From positions 1,090,591 to 1,154,590 of the forward strand of contig NW_025064881.1 of the NCBI RefSeq assembly GCF_019112545.1: a stretch of 64,000 nt of DNA, read 5' to 3'. Under the pieces are notes generated by a model. The model saw only the letters and a program-made list of their open reading frames with translations, did not search any database and was not told where the DNA came from. The stretch comes from Guyanagaster necrorhizus. Its lineage: Eukaryota; Basidiomycota; Agaricomycetes; Agaricales; Physalacriaceae. The position numbers were made by a program, and so were the translations under genes. Below are positions 23,559-35,425 of the stretch, piece by piece. The first letter of the stretch is position 1. Each line of letters begins with the position of its first letter.

Positions 23559-25238
23559 CGTTAGAACGTATAGATCAATACCAAGCAAAAATTACCTTGG
23601 GGAGTACGATGCCTCGTTATATAGAGTGCACATTAGAAGGTCCTAGGCTGTTGTACAGGTGCCAAATATATCGTCAAATCTTCCTCGGTGTCATGACGAT
23701 GAAAAGTTGGATCATTGCTCTTGAGCTACTTGACATGTAGAAGGCTTCCGTGGCTCGATTGTCGACCGAACAAGCCAAGCAATGTTAAAATAGCCCATAC
23801 TGGAGGACCTACCCGATTTAGTTTATGAGTCTTGATGAACAAGATGGAACAGCATGAGCGGTTCAGCACAGAAGCCTGTCTATGCGGAAATGATCGGCGT
23901 TTGGCAAAGGGGTCCATCGTCTCCAAGAGCAACCTCAACGCGATCTTGAAAATCAGTGAAGACGTAAATCCTCCCCTGGACGTCACGCTCGTCAGTCCGA
24001 GTCGCTTCGGAAATTGACCATATTCAAGGTCGCAGAGAGAGCCTCTCGCAGTAGGGTTATTATCTGGTGGCATCACTGTCGACATGGTGTTGGCCATTAT
24101 GGATGGCCATGGCACCTACCATATGGTCGTACATGGGCGCTTTGAAATCCATCTCAACTGCCATGCTTTTCATGAGATGCGATCAAGAATAATCCCTGTT
24201 CTATTGCAACATCGGGAATGATGAAACAGATGAGGCACGGGTGAGACCATAGTCGAAAGCACCGGTGATTATTCCGTTCTGTAGTGCAGACCATTCGCCA
24301 ATCGGGGCTTCAGAAAACAGTGAGAATGATTCCAAACGACTAGAGGCTTACAGCGTATCATATTAATCTTCGTTGCATGATCTCGGAAACGTTCTTTCGC
24401 TATACTCGAGAGGCCGAACTTTGGAGTAATATTACAGAGCATGAGTCATATGGAGTCATAGGACTCGAGTCTCTCCAGAATCATACATGCCGGATGCATG
24501 ATATTGCCAGAATTTTGATACCTAGAACGTCCCAGAGTATCGAAGCGGTCGATAGAAATTAAAAGCATCGATGCTTTATCCGCTGCTTTCAGAGAAAGTG
24601 CCGACCAGAAGTTTTTGAGGATCAGAAAGAGAAAATTGCACATACCGGAAGCTACTACCGGTTTCATGCCATGCGGGAATTGGACAATTTATACGCTGAT
24701 GTTGGGTGCGCGCTTAGTAGAGGCAGGGCCGCAAAATACCCGGGGTCCGTCTTTGGCCTGAGTCGCCTCTTCCTCTTGACGTCGCTGAGCTAACGCAGAA
24801 CATGTATGCCCTCTGTCTCGATGAAATTCAACGCCAGGTAATGAACAAGACTTGAGGGTGTAAACAACGGTCTCAGCGCTTAATGCGATATCTCTAGTCT
24901 CCACAACCTCGTGCTTTGCTTCGTCACAGGACAGGACATCGTCGGCGAACATGATATAACTCAATATAATTTATGTAACGGCATATACTGTTCCCTTTCT
25001 CGAATGCTCCGTCGGTTCCCCCGGTGGGCAAAGGATTCGTTAGTTTCTCGCATGGCTGTATAGGTACGCCTGGTCTCGCTTCTTCGACTGATCCTCACTG
25101 ATGCATCACCCCCCCTGGTCTTCTCGGAAAATTCTAGGCAGCTGAGCACACAATGTCCCGTCTTTTTTTCTCCATTGTGCGAGCTCCTTTGCTGCATATA
25201 TAAGATGGACACGTCCGACAACATCTCTCATCTGTTCA
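23559..25238. other. Intergenic, possible decayed coding DNA
   Basis: 1.7 kb. A 129-aa minus frame at 23726-24115 and a 91-aa minus frame at 24689-24964 have no recognisable domain or exon partner. I could not support a gene. The last 250 bp are the promoter of the gene at 25239. Confidence 0.35.
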
Positions 25239-25998
25239 ATGTTGTTCAGTTTCTTCTTGTTCTTCTCTGTGCTCGCCTTTGTCTGTGGTGCACCCACCTC
25301 GTCAGCTGCGGACGCCGCTAACCCTCTAGATATCACTGGTATCAATGTGACCATTACTGTACGCTCTTGGATTGTCGCTTTCGTTTATAACTAACGTTCA
25401 TACAGCTGGAAGATCTCGTTACCAACCTCGCCGAGTATGTCTCTCTACCCGTCTTTCCCTTCTGGCACTGGCACTTACCTCTATTTGATGTAGCCTCTCG
25501 TTCAATGGTATGCTTTCCTCCCTCCCCGTCCATTGGTCTTAACAACAACAGTCTCCAACCCGAACCCCTTCGAGATCACCATCGACCGCATCGTCGTCGC
25601 TGCCGGTGTAGACTCCACCGAGTACATCTCCTTCGACTACACCTTTGAGGACCCCGTTGTTGTACCACTCTTCGGCACAGCCAATTCCGGTGACATCGAG
25701 GATGTGACGCTCACTCAGGGAGGCTTGGCCACGTTGAACACCGTTTCGTTGGGGTACCTTGACCTTCTTAATCTGGATTTGTATTTGAGGCGAGTGTGTT
25801 GCATCTTAGACAATGATCGGGTTGTTGAAAATATAAATTTGTAGGGAGGCGACGATTGATGGGCAATTGGGTATCCCGGTGAATGCTACGGGACTCACGC
25901 AGGATGATGTTCCCACTACGTGCGTAGACTGAAATTTTCTGTTTTCTCTGCTATCAGCTTATTTTTTCTTCGGCAGCTACGATACTCCTTTTAATTAG
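25239..25998 (+). CDS. Secreted LEA2/WHy-like protein
   Basis: Six exons (25239-25358, 25405-25433, 25494-25507, 25552-25789, 25845-25919, 25977-25998) give 165 aa. A signal peptide (MLFSFFLFFSVLAFVCGAP) is followed by one beta-rich domain with VSNPNPFEITIDRIVV, the NPN signature of LEA14/WHy folds. The C-terminus is GQLGIPVNATGL...PTTYDTPFN. Known WHy domains act in desiccation and stress; an extracellular role here is inferred from the signal only. Intron 4 (25790-25844) has a GC donor (GCGAGT). The paralogue at 46521-47275 has GTGAGT at the same position and phase, which confirms the site. Confidence 0.78.
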
Positions 25999-27247
25999 GA
26001 GATTTCTTAACGCATATCGTTCGTACGGGTAACATTGTTAACGCTTTAACGATTGGAAATCCTTTCTGTACTAAAGAATATATCCGTTTTATGTCTTTGA
26101 AAGCTGCTAATGAATCTTTAGGCAAGACAGCAAGAAAGCAGGCTGCGGTTCATTTCAAGCGTACAGTTGTTTGTGTTGTTGAAGAAGTGTATACCTTCCA
26201 AGACAGTTTTTGTTCCATATCTTTTGCAGAGATCTCCCAATGCTCTTCGTTCTTCAACTACTCCCAGCCTGACGCGGACGTTATATACTTGGAGTATCGT
26301 CATAAACGTTCTCTCTTTTGGCACCCGGGACTACTGGAGCTACTTCCTGACGGCGAGAATTGCAAGCCTTGGAGTTGATCTGCATTGGACGGGGACCGAA
26401 AATCCTTGTATATTTACCATTTGTTGCTGTTTGAGTTTGAGCTCGAGGTCAGTGGTGAAACAGTTGAAACCGGAGAGACGTTAGCACGAATCGAGGAATA
26501 TTCTGATGGAGTGGCTGTGCGGAGAGTCGTTTATCAGACACGTTCGACGCGTCACGGTCAATTTTCACTAGCGGCCGTCGGTTGATGACTTTGATACCTT
26601 GCTTTAGCGGTTCTCAATTGAGTTTCTAATGCTGTTATTTAACGGGTAGACTCTGGAGTGATGTTACAAGCTAGTATGACTCGTTATCCTTTCTTCTTTT
26701 ATGTAGAATCCCTTGTATTCCCACATCTTTCATTCAATTTCTTGTCTATATGGGACATATTGGCATTCACACAGCGACAGAACATAGTATCCTGATATAT
26801 GGATAATGAAGATGGAGCTGAAGTCTGAAGTTGTGTAGTAGACCCCTGTCAGTATCGAGTTCAAAGCGTACGACCCGGTATCGAGTGTTGCCGCGGCACT
26901 GCTTATGTCAGCTGAACGGATATGTAAAGGAAGGGAGGGCCGCAGAAAATATTTGGCTGCTGTCTATTCTATTCTATCTTAAGACTCTTAATCCATTCTA
27001 ACCTAAAATTTAAAAAAAAATCTTTTGCGGAGCTGCATTGCGAGAAGACAGCGTGGACAGGGCTTCGTCACTGAGGCCAAATAATCTGTGCCGCGGCAAC
27101 AACACCAAGACCCTTATTACCCCGTCCCTTTAGACCATTCCCATTCTGAGAACTGGAAAGTGCCAGAAGAAGGTTAGTGGTACGTCTTAACTCCGACCTT
27201 CGCTGACTCTTATTGTCTCATTTCTTCGTGATGTCTTGAGCGTCACG
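25999..27247. other. Intergenic, nothing recognised
   Basis: Contains short plus frames (26091-26378, 26385-26585) with no domain, an A-rich run at 27011-27019, and probably the promoter of the gene at 27248. Confidence 0.4.
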
Positions 27248-28115
27248 ATGGATTCTGACGACGAGCTGCCGCATTGGAGTGTGCTCATAGGACGTGAGCT
27301 CTTTTCATACTTCCCATTGCATTCACTCTACTAATGAATGCGTCCTCTAGGAAAGAGCGGCGACGGCAGCGGCAAGACTAAAGTCAAACCAGGGAAACGC
27401 AAAGCGTCGAGCTCACTCACGCCAACCCTCAGGACAACGAAATCTTCAAAGTCGCTCAAGAAGCGTCGAAAGATTAGTGCGTACTGTTGTTGCTACGTGA
27501 GGAACATCGCTCATAGTTGCTTGTCAACTAGCTATCACGGAAATCATCGAGATATCGACCGATGATGAACAGGACAACTATCCGAAAGCCTCTCGGTCGC
27601 GCGATAGGAACACAAAGTCGCTTTTCAGCGTGGCGGGACCTGCGACTCGGAGTCAAGGTGCGTACATACCGAGATGAATTCCTTGTCTTGACTCACTGGC
27701 GCCGTGCTTTCTAGGATCGAATAAGACATCTGCAAACGGAACGTGCGCACATGTATCGACGCCTACAGCATGTCTATCGAAGACGTACTTTGAGCAGCTG
27801 TGCAAGCAGACAGGCCAAGAGCGGGATTTTATACCGCGTATACCAAAGGCGGCAGCTGTGAATGGGGAGGAGGGAGACCTGGATTTCGTATCGCGTATAC
27901 CAACGAAAGCACACGATGGACCTGCGAATATGGCGTCTACTAGTGAAGAGGAGAAGGAGGATGAGGATGCACGTTCAGTGACGCTGGACATAACGACGGA
28001 CTTGGAAGCACCAGTAAATATGTCACGAACATATTTCGAGCGCATATGCAAGTGGGTTGGGCACAACGTAGATTTTGGTGGCGGAAGGATGAATTTAAGG
28101 GGATTGAACACATAA
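27248..28115 (+). CDS. Acidic/basic nuclear-type protein with SUMO-interacting-like motif
   Basis: Four exons (27248-27293, 27351-27476, 27532-27657, 27715-28115) give 232 aa. After MDSDDELPHWSVLIG comes a Lys/Arg-rich stretch (about residues 16-56, ending KKRRKI) usable as a nuclear signal, then ITEIIEISTDDEQD, a hydrophobic core followed by acidic residues as in SUMO-interacting motifs. The C-terminal half contains a repeated unit: LSKTYFEQLCKQTG and later MSRTYFERICKWVG. I do not recognise the family. Motifs suggest a chromatin or SUMO-pathway protein, but this is inference from composition. Confidence 0.7.
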
Positions 28116-28518
28116 TATGATCTTTTGTCGGCAGAGAAGAGCAAGCAATTTAAATATCGATTTGTATATATAACTACTGTAATATGTCAATCAATACCCG
28201 TTGGGAGAAAAATCTAAATCTAGCTTCGCTGTGAACAAGATCATATCGTCTCTCGGTCTTCATGATGTTACCATTCTCCAAATGTCTATTGCGAGAGCGA
28301 CAGCGGCTATTACCTTCCACCGTGGAGATCAGGACCATCAGCAGAATAGCATGTGTTTTCCCGCCGGTCAAAACCAGTGCTGGACTTCCGACCGGCGTTA
28401 TGATGGCCGGCTGCTCTGACTTCATCCGACATCCAACCTCAGATCTGCAACTTGAAACAGGGAGTGCATTTTTGTATACTCGAAAACAGGGACATTAAGG
28501 AAAGCGCAAATCATCGGC
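28116..28518. other. Convergent intergenic region
   Basis: 400 bp between convergent genes, expected to hold both 3' UTRs. No independent feature seen. Confidence 0.4.
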
Positions 28519-29450
28519 CTACTCCAAACCAGCCCTGGCCTTCTTCCCTCGCAGCTTCTTCGGTGGTGAGGGCTTGGGCTCCTTTCGGGCAGCAATGAGA
28601 GCGGAAACACGGGCGAGGGCGGCCTAGACGAAGTAGCACATGTTAGCGTCGTCTACCAAAAAACGTGAAAAGAAGGGAGGGGGGAAAGAAAAGAAAGAAG
28701 AAATGTTATCGCCAAAGAGTCGGCGAAGTCGCGTAGAGTAAAACGAGCGGGCCACCGATAGCGACATGGCGAGGTATCTCACAGAGTTTGATCGGCTCTG
28801 AAAGACCAATTGATATTGCAAACGTGTCCACGCCCAGCTTTCATGCACTTTTCAGTGACGTCCAGTGGGTTCTAACGAGAGTGCATCCAGAAGAGAGAAA
28901 GAGGGAAAAGGATGGAAACAGTTGAAACAGAAAAAGTATCTCACAGAACGGAGGTCAGGCCTGTATCCCCTCTTTGCAGGCAGGGAAGCAATACCGAGAG
29001 CACGGCGTGCTCCCGATCTTGGGCGGATGTAAGAGGTTGCTTTGGCAGGCACAACAGCATTGGGAGAAGCCTTGGGCTTGCGAGTGGTTATCTTGATACC
29101 AGATGGCGAGTCAGCGACATCGACGGTCTAAAATACGAGATAATTTCAATATATTTCCGGCACACCACGAAATACGCGACACACCTTGGCGTTAGCCAAC
29201 CCAGAGAACTTGTGTGAGTGAATGTTCCGGAGGTTACCCTAAACGTGATTTCAACATGCATAGACTTGGAAAAATAATCAATGCGGACGTACAGGCTCCT
29301 TGGAGAATATCGGTCCTTCGGGGACTCGCTTCACAATGAAGGAGTTGTAGTTCTGTTAAAATTTGACAGAAAATAAGTATTCGTGCGCCATTATTATGCT
29401 GAAAGCAGCCTACGAACGCGGACGAGGAGCCACTGAAGGTCTGAAGACAT
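28519..29450 (-). CDS. RPL28: 60S ribosomal protein eL28
   Basis: Five exons (29450-29418, 29352-29293, 29238-29185, 29127-28945, 28623-28519) give 144 aa, the usual eL28 length. The N-terminus MSSDLQWLLVRNYNSFIVKR, then PEGPIFSKEPGNLRN and HSHKFSGLAN are characteristic of eL28, and GIKITTRKPKASPNA follows. It is a structural protein of the large ribosomal subunit, found in many eukaryotes and absent from baker's yeast. The last intron (28624-28944) is 321 nt, far longer than the others (54-65 nt). It shares a roughly 640-bp divergent promoter region with the DUF2235 gene. The symbol refers to eL28, not yeast uL15. Confidence 0.95.
28704..28855 (-). ncRNA. Candidate H/ACA-like snoRNA in eL28 intron 4 (weak)
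   Basis: Within the unusually long intron the minus strand can form two hairpins: 28855-28798 closed by CTGAAA/TTTCAG, and 28772-28709 closed by TCGCCA/TGGCGA with an inner GTCGC/GCGAC. The second is followed by TAACATTT, an ACA three bases from a possible end. The hinge lacks a perfect ANANNA box and the 3' pocket is asymmetric. Ribosomal protein introns often host snoRNAs, which motivates the call, but the evidence is thin. Confidence 0.22.
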
Positions 29451-30087
29451 TTTGAAGGTATGGCTGGGCGACGATGAAGATGTTTTCGAAAAAGGCAACT
29501 GATCGGTGGCTGAGAGCAACTGTACAGCTGGCTGCAGGACAACAATGATAAACAAGCAGAAGAATTTGCCAAGCAATGCACTACATCCATCCTGAATCTC
29601 GATCTTGAATTTCCGAACTTGTCGCTCACTGCTTATGACAGTTACGCTCGTAGAATTCTTTCGCCGACCTCATTGAATTGCGAACTATAAGGAACTCGAG
29701 GAAAGTTACGCGAGCGTTGAGGCCCTCCATCATCTTGGCTATCCACGTTCTTCTCAGCGAGCTTCTAGTGGACACTGAAGAAACACAATAGCGACAAATG
29801 ATGGGGTTCGAACTGTCCCTAGAACCTAAGGCTTCTCCTTTGAGGACGTCTCATGATAGAGCAACAATGACACCTTCACATCCGATATATCTATAATCAA
29901 TGCGTAGCCTCTGGATATTTCCCCTGTCACCTGTTGGACACTCGGAATGGTGACGTACTAAATTGAAAGAAGGCTCAGGCTGCTGTGGACCCCCGGCGTG
30001 TGTCAACTGAGTATTCGTGCTTTTTCCAAGGTATAAAAGGCAGGTTGATCTTGTCCCACGTCGGACTATCACTGATCTCTCCTCATA
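29451..30087. promoter_or_regulatory. Divergent promoter region, eL28 / DUF2235 gene
   Basis: 637 bp between divergent start codons. A TATA box (TATAAAA, 30032-30038) lies 50 bp upstream of the right-hand ATG. I see no TATA box on the eL28 side. No coding frame is convincing. Confidence 0.5.
30032..30038 (+). promoter_or_regulatory. TATA box of the DUF2235 gene
   Basis: TATAAAA in the context GGTATAAAAGGCAGG, 50 bp before the ATG at 30088, a spacing that suits a short fungal leader. Confidence 0.6.
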
Positions 30088-32268
30088 ATGTCTGCGCCAT
30101 CCCCCCAATCGACCTCCGAACAGACGCCGCCTAATACTGCCGCCGTCGACGTATATCCTGAATTCCGAAAGGTTGCTTCTCCCAGTGCAGACAGGTATTC
30201 ATTCCAAGGATATACTCTCGAGGAAACGATCCCCCCGCGCCATTCGAACAGAACGCTTGTTTTGTGTTTTGACGGAACCGGCAAGTCCTGTCGGAGCTAC
30301 ATACCAATAACCGTAACTGACTTTTGCATGATTGTTAATGTTAGGGGATCAATTCGACAGTGATGTATGTCCATCCAACCCTTTGCGCAGCTCAGGAACT
30401 CACACATCGAGATAGAACTCGAACGTTGTCAACTTTTTCTCGCTGCTCAAGAAGGATGATCCCAGCACACAGCTGGTGTATTATCAGGTAATTTTGTGGT
30501 GATCTTCTACCACCGTCTATCGCCTGACAGGTCCTTGGAGGCCGGTATCGGGACATATAGCATTCCTGAGATAGCCTCGCCCATAACAGCAAAGCTCAGC
30601 AGAATGGTCGACAGCATGATCGGTATTCATCTTGACGCACATGTTATGGGTACGTTTTGAGTACCTTGTTCCAACGAACCGCATTTGTTAACGCAGCGTC
30701 CTATCAGGGGGATACGAATTCCTTATGCAGAATTGTATGCATCGTTTTCTCCATTTCCGTTTAACCCCTCTGATCGCATAAACGCCCGCGCAGACGAAGC
30801 TGAAGATAAGATTTGTATTTTTGGGTACGTTTCTCTATCTCATTCAAACCCGCCGTCACACATGAGTACCAACATGACCTTAGGTTCTCCCGTGGCGCCT
30901 ACGTCAGTACCTGAGTCATGATACACATCTCCGCCGTTTCTGATTATATATGTCTAGACGGCCCGAGCACTTGCGGGGATGTAAGTCGATCTTTACACAC
31001 CTCTGAGATCCATTTTCTAATTCGATATCCATATAGGATACATAAGGTACGACGGTCATGCTGTGGATCCAGAAATTCATCACTGTACCAATATTGACAC
31101 CAGATCGGACTTCTCCCTCGATGCAACCACCAACAAGTCCCATTCGCCTACCGCATGTACTCGCGCGAAGATGAACTGGGCTGGGCACAAAGCGCGGCCT
31201 TCAAAAAGGCCTTTTCCATCGACGTCGACATTCACTTCTTAGGCGTATGGTAAGACCTCCTCCCTCCCTTCCCTGAGAATTCACAATTTAATCAATTAAC
31301 CACCCGGACAGGGACACCGTAGATTCGGTAGGGATCATTCCCCGCCGGCTCCCCTTCACGGCTTCGAATACGCACGTGCGCCACTTCCGCCATGCATTGT
31401 CCCTGGACGAGCGCCGCGTTCGCTTCATACCCGCCTTGTGGCACCGTATTCACCCCAGCACGGCCCAGCTCGGTGTCCAACCCGGCGAAATGCCCAAACC
31501 CCAGCGTCGCCGCAAGCCTCACAGCGAGAAGACCCTCGACGAGCACGAACAAGAGTATGAAGCAGCCACGGTTTGCCACCAGACCGATACGCCAACGGAT
31601 GTGGAAGAAGTTTGGTTCGCGGGGTGTCACTGCGGTCGGTACCTTATTTCATCCCCACAGGCACGGGCGCTGACCCTTTCTCAGATATCGGCGGAGGGTC
31701 CGTGGCCAACGAGGTTCCTAACAGCCTAGCGCGTATTCCGTTCCGCTGGATGATCAGGCAATGTTTCCTTCTCAAAACGGGTATCATGTTCCACCGTGAG
31801 CTGCTCAAGAACTTTGGAATAGAGCCTTCGACGTTATACCCGGAGGTGAAGCCTCGCCCTCCACCGATTACGAGCCTTCCGCCCGCATCCGAGTCGAATG
31901 GTGATGTCGTCTGTGAAGAAACGGAGGATCTCCGCGATGCGCTCTGCCCCTTGTATGATCAGCTCTCGCTTGTCCCCGCCTGGTGGATCCTGGAGTTATT
32001 GCCAGCCAAGGTGAGATACCAGAAGAAAGATGACACCTGGGCCAAGACCCTCACGTGCGTCCCCCGTACCTCTCGATGAAAAAGGATAGCTCTGACCCTC
32101 CCCCACCGCAGTCTGAACGGAGGTCGCCCAAGGCATATTCCACGACAGAAGATGCAAGGCATCAAGGTCCATCGCACAGTGAAATTGAGGATAGAGTCTG
32201 AGGATGTTGCAGGAGGCAAATATGTACCCAAGGCTGACTGGACCGTGGAGCCGACTTGGGTTGACTGA
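30088..32268 (+). CDS. DUF2235 alpha/beta-hydrolase-like protein
   Basis: About eleven or twelve exons chain in frame. The N-terminus leads into LVLCFDGTGDQFDSDNSNVV, the DUF2235 opening. YYQAGIGTYS, then CIFGFSRGAYTARALAGM with the nucleophile Ser of GxSxG, VWDTVDSVG, the motif before CDIGGGSVANE, and a C-terminal WWILELLP follow. This fold includes bacterial type VI phospholipases and many uncharacterised mushroom proteins; a serine hydrolase acting on lipid or ester is likely, substrate unknown. Intron 1 (30281-30344) uses a GC donor in perfect GCAAGT context, needed for GTGDQ. An exon near 31020-31035 is only about 12 nt long. It converges on the aminopeptidase gene, 71 bp away. Confidence 0.9.
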
Positions 32269-32339
32269 GAAGGCTTCACGCAGATGCATATGCGAACCAA
32301 TTGTTTTCCTTATTTTCTCTATTATGACGCCGCGACAAC

Positions 32340-34748
32340 TTACTGCAAGTTTCGTACATACTCAATCAGACCCCTAAACCTGTGAATGAATAAAATAATC
32401 TCTTCGACAATTCGGCACACGTACCGCACAGATCGACCTGTCATGCCCTTTTCAAGGTAAGGCGTGGGCCGGGTTACCTATGATACGCATGTCAGTTGAC
32501 ATTTCTCGCAAGTATCCTCGTCAGTGCGCTCACCTCCATAGTACCGGCAATATCGATATGGGCCCATTTCAGGGAAGGCTCATCACCATCAATACCTTCA
32601 ACAAATGCCTTCAGGAACAGCGCTGCCGTACAACTTCCAGCGGGTCTGCCACCGGTCTAAACGCATCGTTTCAGCAAAGCATGAAGATTGCAAGCATGAC
32701 CACTTCCACTCACGTTACACAGGTCAGCATTAGACGAATAGATCTGGGGACCATAATCTTCGTCCAATGGCATACGCCAGAATCGATCAAATTCAGTCTC
32801 TCCTGCGATGCGGAGTTCATCCCAAAGCTTATCCGACGTGGTGAATACACCAGAGTATAGATCTCCCAGCGCAATGTCTATGGCACTAAGCAGGTGATCA
32901 GCCCGAAAAGAGAAAAAAGCGAGCTCAAATTCGGTACGTACCCAGTCAGGGTAGCCACGTCTATAAGCGTGTGAGGCTTGTACTCGGAAGACGCATAATA
33001 GATAGCATCTGACTAACAGATGAAGGGAAAAAAAAATACAGCACAAGCCTCAGAGACGCACCAGCAAGAACCAATCGACCTTCAGCATCCGTGTTATCTA
33101 CTTCCACCGTTTTGCCGTTCATGGCATAGATTCTATTACCGTTAGTTCCCGAAGGAGTCGCATGATGGAGAAGCAAAGAACTCACATGTCACCAGGCTTG
33201 GTCGCACTCGGCTGATATCGTGTCATTAAGATACCAGTTACTGCATTAATGAAGAATACCTACTCCAGGAAGGTTCTCCGTCAGTGGAGTGATAGTGACC
33301 AGGTTAACCGGAAGCTTAAGTTTAGCGATGGCTAGCGTAGCGGCGACAACAGAGGCGGCACCACCTGCACCGGACATTGCATTAGATGTCTTCTTGTCAT
33401 CAAAAATCCGAGATGCTCACCCATATCGCCACGCATCAATTTCATAGCCTGTTAGAACTTGATCAACGCCTCGTTAAACCCGTAGCTCGTCACGGTATCA
33501 CTGACCGCTGATGGCTTCAAGCTGATTCCTCCAGAATCGAAAGTGATACCCTTGCCAACGAAAGCGACTGGTTTGTCATCCTTTGAAGGTGCGCCCTTGT
33601 AGTGACTGAACACCATGAGCAGAGCCGCTAAAAGATATTTAGAATAAGACCAACATTTCGAGCAACTTGGCGGGCTCTGCCGTGCCATGGGTGACGGAAA
33701 GGAATGTTCGCATTCCTTTCTCCTCGGCCCAAGCTGTATGACGTATTCAGCATGATAATCAGTGATTCTGAGATACCCTCAGACCTTCATCTCGAACGAA
33801 GATTTCGATATTGTCGATGCCAGCAAACGCCGATTTGACGCGTTCCGTAAAGGCCTAGGGACACAATGAGCGTGGAATTTGACACATGCAGCTTGACGGA
33901 TGGAAGAAGGGCAGGGAAGACGACTATTCTTGTTATCTGATGCCTGATCAGCATGCGCCAAAGGGCAGCAGAATGTCATGACACAGTACTACGCCAGTTT
34001 TCACCCCGGAAAAAGGAACAGCACCAGCGGCGGAATGACGAGATGGACTCACTGTTGGAGTCACAATATTTGCTGGCAATTCCATAAGCTATAGATACGT
34101 TCAGCTTTCACGGTCCAGATTTGAGGCCTGAGGGAACCACTTACGGTCCTAGCAAAATTCTGCGACTCTGCATATACCACTCCACGGTTCCACTCTTCCG
34201 AGCTCTGCTCAGGAGAAAGGTTAAGTTTTTCAGGGATAGGCTCCTTCAAATTCGGGTCGAATCTCGAAGGAGTCGGAGAAGTCTTCAACGTGAACGAGTA
34301 CTGTGCCAAATGGGCCGCGACAGCTACATCGATGATGAATCCCTATTAATAATATACAAGTAAACGAAAAGAGATGCGCACCAGCTGCATGTGGATCTAG
34401 AGAAGCATCGATCTTCACGTCTTTGACGCCGTCGATGGCCTTGACCGCTTTGACGGCACTCCCTACTGCCTTCCTCACCACCTCCCGCTTCGCGCTACCC
34501 GTCTTCTTCTCAAAGCCATCTCCCAGCGACGACAGAGCAGTCAACTGCTGAGGTGGGGTATTGTAGAATACCCTGGTCGTGCCGACTTTTGCTGGTTTCT
34601 CCCCTGTAGGGGCACTGGCCCAAAGCTCCGACGTCGCCTTGGGATCGTGAGGAATGATTCGAGCTGTCGACATTGCCTTTAGAATGTGTAAGGATCCTGC
34701 GTTGTGTGATAGTCGTGTGCGAGATATGAGAGTTCTGGGAAAGAGCAT
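32340..34748 (-). CDS. M17 leucyl aminopeptidase
   Basis: Minus-strand exons carry the complete M17 signature: [16 protein letters not shown] (metal-binding Lys and Asp) near 33550, [12 protein letters not shown] across an intron near 33400-33440, [11 protein letters not shown] near 33060-33090, and C-terminal GMTGRSVR spliced to [12 protein letters not shown], ending at 32340. The enzyme is a two-metal exopeptidase that forms hexamers and removes N-terminal residues in the cytosol or organelles. The frame opens at 34748 with 25 residues rich in Arg and Ser and free of acids ([12 protein letters not shown]...), like a mitochondrial presequence. A second ATG at 34673 ([10 protein letters not shown]) would give a cytosolic form. 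The middle exons were followed by eye only. Confidence 0.9.
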
Positions 34749-35425
34749 CCCGGAAGAGAGGGTGCCGGAATTCAGTCAACGATCACGCGCTTGAAGTACA
34801 TATCAAAAGTTGCCTTTTCGGATTCCGGTTCGGAAATCGAGAAGGGGTTGAATCCATACGATGTAAGAATCAATGTGACGATGCACAGTATTGTGTTCCC
34901 AAGTCCAAAGAAAAGAAGAATCCGTTTTAAAAGTCTATTTCAGCCTGTACAAGTCTCATTCGAACTCGAAAGAATCCCTCTATCTGATTCAACAATTAAT
35001 CATTACAAAATATGTTATGTGCATCCCAATGTTCCCCAAGTCCAAAGAAAAAGAAAAGTAATCAAAAGTCCATGATGTTAATTTAACAAATCCGCGGACG
35101 TGCAATGTCCAGAGGCATGTGTACTTCATATGTGAATGGAGCGGTTGCAGGGGGACGAGTTCATCGTTGGGGGCTGGAGCGTCCATATGTGTGGATGCGG
35201 CGTGCTCGATGTGGCGAAGTATTATTCACAGGTATACGGACTGTCATGGGTGCGTTCGAATGATCGCGAAAAAACAGTATGCCATCTGCAAAGAAAGAAG
35301 TAACGTCAGAAACCCAGAATAAACACCAAAAGAATGAACCTCACCTAATGTTGCGCAGTTGAGCGAAGTGGTTCTGCAGATACGGAGGGTATCTAGCCAA
35401 ACGAAAGGACGGATTCGAATTTCAT
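34749..35425. other. Intergenic with a short direct repeat
   Basis: Holds the promoter of the aminopeptidase gene and the 3' side of the bZIP gene. The word CCCAAGTCCAAAGAAAA occurs at about 34899 and again at about 35035. No coding frame is supported. Confidence 0.45.

Noticed and set aside
23726..24115. Possible protein phosphatase 2C remnant
   Set aside because: A few residues looked suggestive, but no metal-binding DGxxG motif or exon chain could be found.
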